Below, one piece after another: positions 7,255 to 7,921 of a stretch of DNA of 7,921 bases; position 1 is the first letter of the stretch; every line of letters begins with the position of its first letter. The notes beneath the pieces were generated by a model, which had not been told where the DNA came from, made no database searches, and saw nothing but the letters and a program-made list of their open reading frames with translations. Made by a program: the position numbers and the translations under genes. The DNA is from an uncultured Methylotenera sp. (GTDB taxonomy: Bacteria > Pseudomonadota > Gammaproteobacteria > Burkholderiales > Methylophilaceae): NCBI GenBank assembly GCA_937957775.1, contig CALFXV010000185.1, positions 1 through 7,921 on the forward strand, read 5' to 3'.

Positions 7255-7921
7255 ATGCAAGACCTAAATGTAAGCTCGAACACGTATAGCGACGGTGTTA
7301 TACGGCAGTTTTCTATCATGGCCGTGGTTTGGGGCGTGGTGGGCATGTTGATGGGCGTCATTATCGCCGCACAACTTGTCTGGCCAGAACTCAATCTCGG
7401 CTTACCTTGGACCAGTTTTGGTCGTTTAAGGCCACTGCATACCAATGCCGTGATCTTTGCATTTGGCGGTTGCACTTTGTTCGCCACCTCCTACTTTGTG
7501 GTGCAGCGTACCTGTCAAACCAAGCTGTTTATGCCTAAATTGGCCACCTTCACCTTTTGGGCATGGCAATTAGTCATCATTTCAGCCGCCATTTCCTTGC
7601 CGCTTGGTTACACCCAAGGTAAAGAGTACGCTGAATTGGAATGGCCCATTGACTTGCTAATTGCAGTCACTTGGGTGTGCTATGCGATAGTGTTCTTTGG
7701 CACTGTGGGCACACGTAAGGTCAAACACATCTACGTGGCCAACTGGTTCTTCGGCGCGTTCATCATTACCGTGGCTTTATTGCACATAGTTAACAGTGCT
7801 GCTATGCCTGCCGGCTTCATGAAATCCTATTCTGCTTATGCAGGCGTTCAAGATGCCATGGTGCAATGGTGGTATGGTCACAACGCTGTGGGCTTCTTCT
7901 TGACAACAAGCTTCTTGGGCA
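7255..7921 (+). CDS. ccoN: cbb3-type cytochrome c oxidase subunit I, N-terminal part (cut by window end)
   Basis: CcoN is the catalytic heme-copper subunit of the high-affinity cbb3 oxidase in the inner membrane, which reduces oxygen to water under low oxygen. The window holds 222 residues of a protein of about 475. Visible landmarks: [14 protein letters not shown] with His62 (equivalent to the low-spin heme b ligand His60 of Pseudomonas stutzeri), [12 protein letters not shown] with Glu124 and Glu127 (the conserved channel/calcium-site glutamates), and [12 protein letters not shown] with His209 (equivalent to CuB ligand His207). Five or six hydrophobic helices are seen. The start is secure: AGGGGAA (7243-7249) precedes ATG 7255. 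Expression is probably oxygen-controlled through the FNR box at 7158-7171. The remaining cco genes would lie beyond the window. Confidence 0.96.
   Translation, partial: MQDLNVSSNTYSDGVIRQFSIMAVVWGVVGMLMGVIIAAQLVWPELNLGLPWTSFGRLRPLHTNAVIFAFGGCTLFATSYFVVQRTCQTKLFMPKLATFTFWAWQLVIISAAISLPLGYTQGKEYAELEWPIDLLIAVTWVCYAIVFFGTVGTRKVKHIYVANWFFGAFIITVALLHIVNSAAMPAGFMKSYSAYAGVQDAMVQWWYGHNAVGFFLTTSFLG

Overview
The window looks like the end of an assembled contig from a betaproteobacterium with roughly balanced G+C. The assignment rests on the NagZ and CtpS (PyrG) sequences, which read like betaproteobacterial family members, and on an FNR/ANR-type box in front of a cbb3 oxidase gene. I cannot name a genus. 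The first 51 bases are not genomic: they are an Illumina P5/TruSeq adapter with an 8-base index. The adapter cuts pyrG short and supplies the false C-terminal tail and stop of its open frame.

Layout. 52-641 (-) is the N-terminal third of pyrG (CTP synthase). 642-811 is a divergent spacer with a good sigma70-like promoter for pyrG and, on the other strand, a 15-codon arginine-rich mini-ORF ahead of tadA (812-1303, +), the tRNA A34 deaminase. A 12-bp-stem bidirectional terminator at 1334-1360 separates tadA from the convergent yccA (1393-2085, -), a Bax-inhibitor-1 family membrane protein with its own promoter.

2187-6980 (-) is the most interesting part. Five genes read in one direction: a lipoprotein SBP_bac_5 substrate-binding protein, a 160-residue YkuD-domain protein with no signal peptide, two DppB/DppC-type permeases, and nagZ. 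The first four overlap by 11, 8 and 1 nt; nagZ follows after a 65-202 nt-scale break (65 nt to the dppC-type stop). No ATPase gene is present in the block. I infer a peptidoglycan-recycling cassette: periplasmic capture and import of murein peptides or muropeptides, then cytoplasmic trimming by an ElsL-like L,D-carboxypeptidase and by NagZ.

6981-7254 is an AT-rich divergent spacer with a perfect FNR box, a correctly spaced -10, and several short inverted repeats. It drives ccoN (7255 to window end, +), the catalytic subunit of cbb3-type cytochrome c oxidase, cut by the window end. No tRNA, rRNA, CRISPR array, insertion sequence or phage gene was seen.
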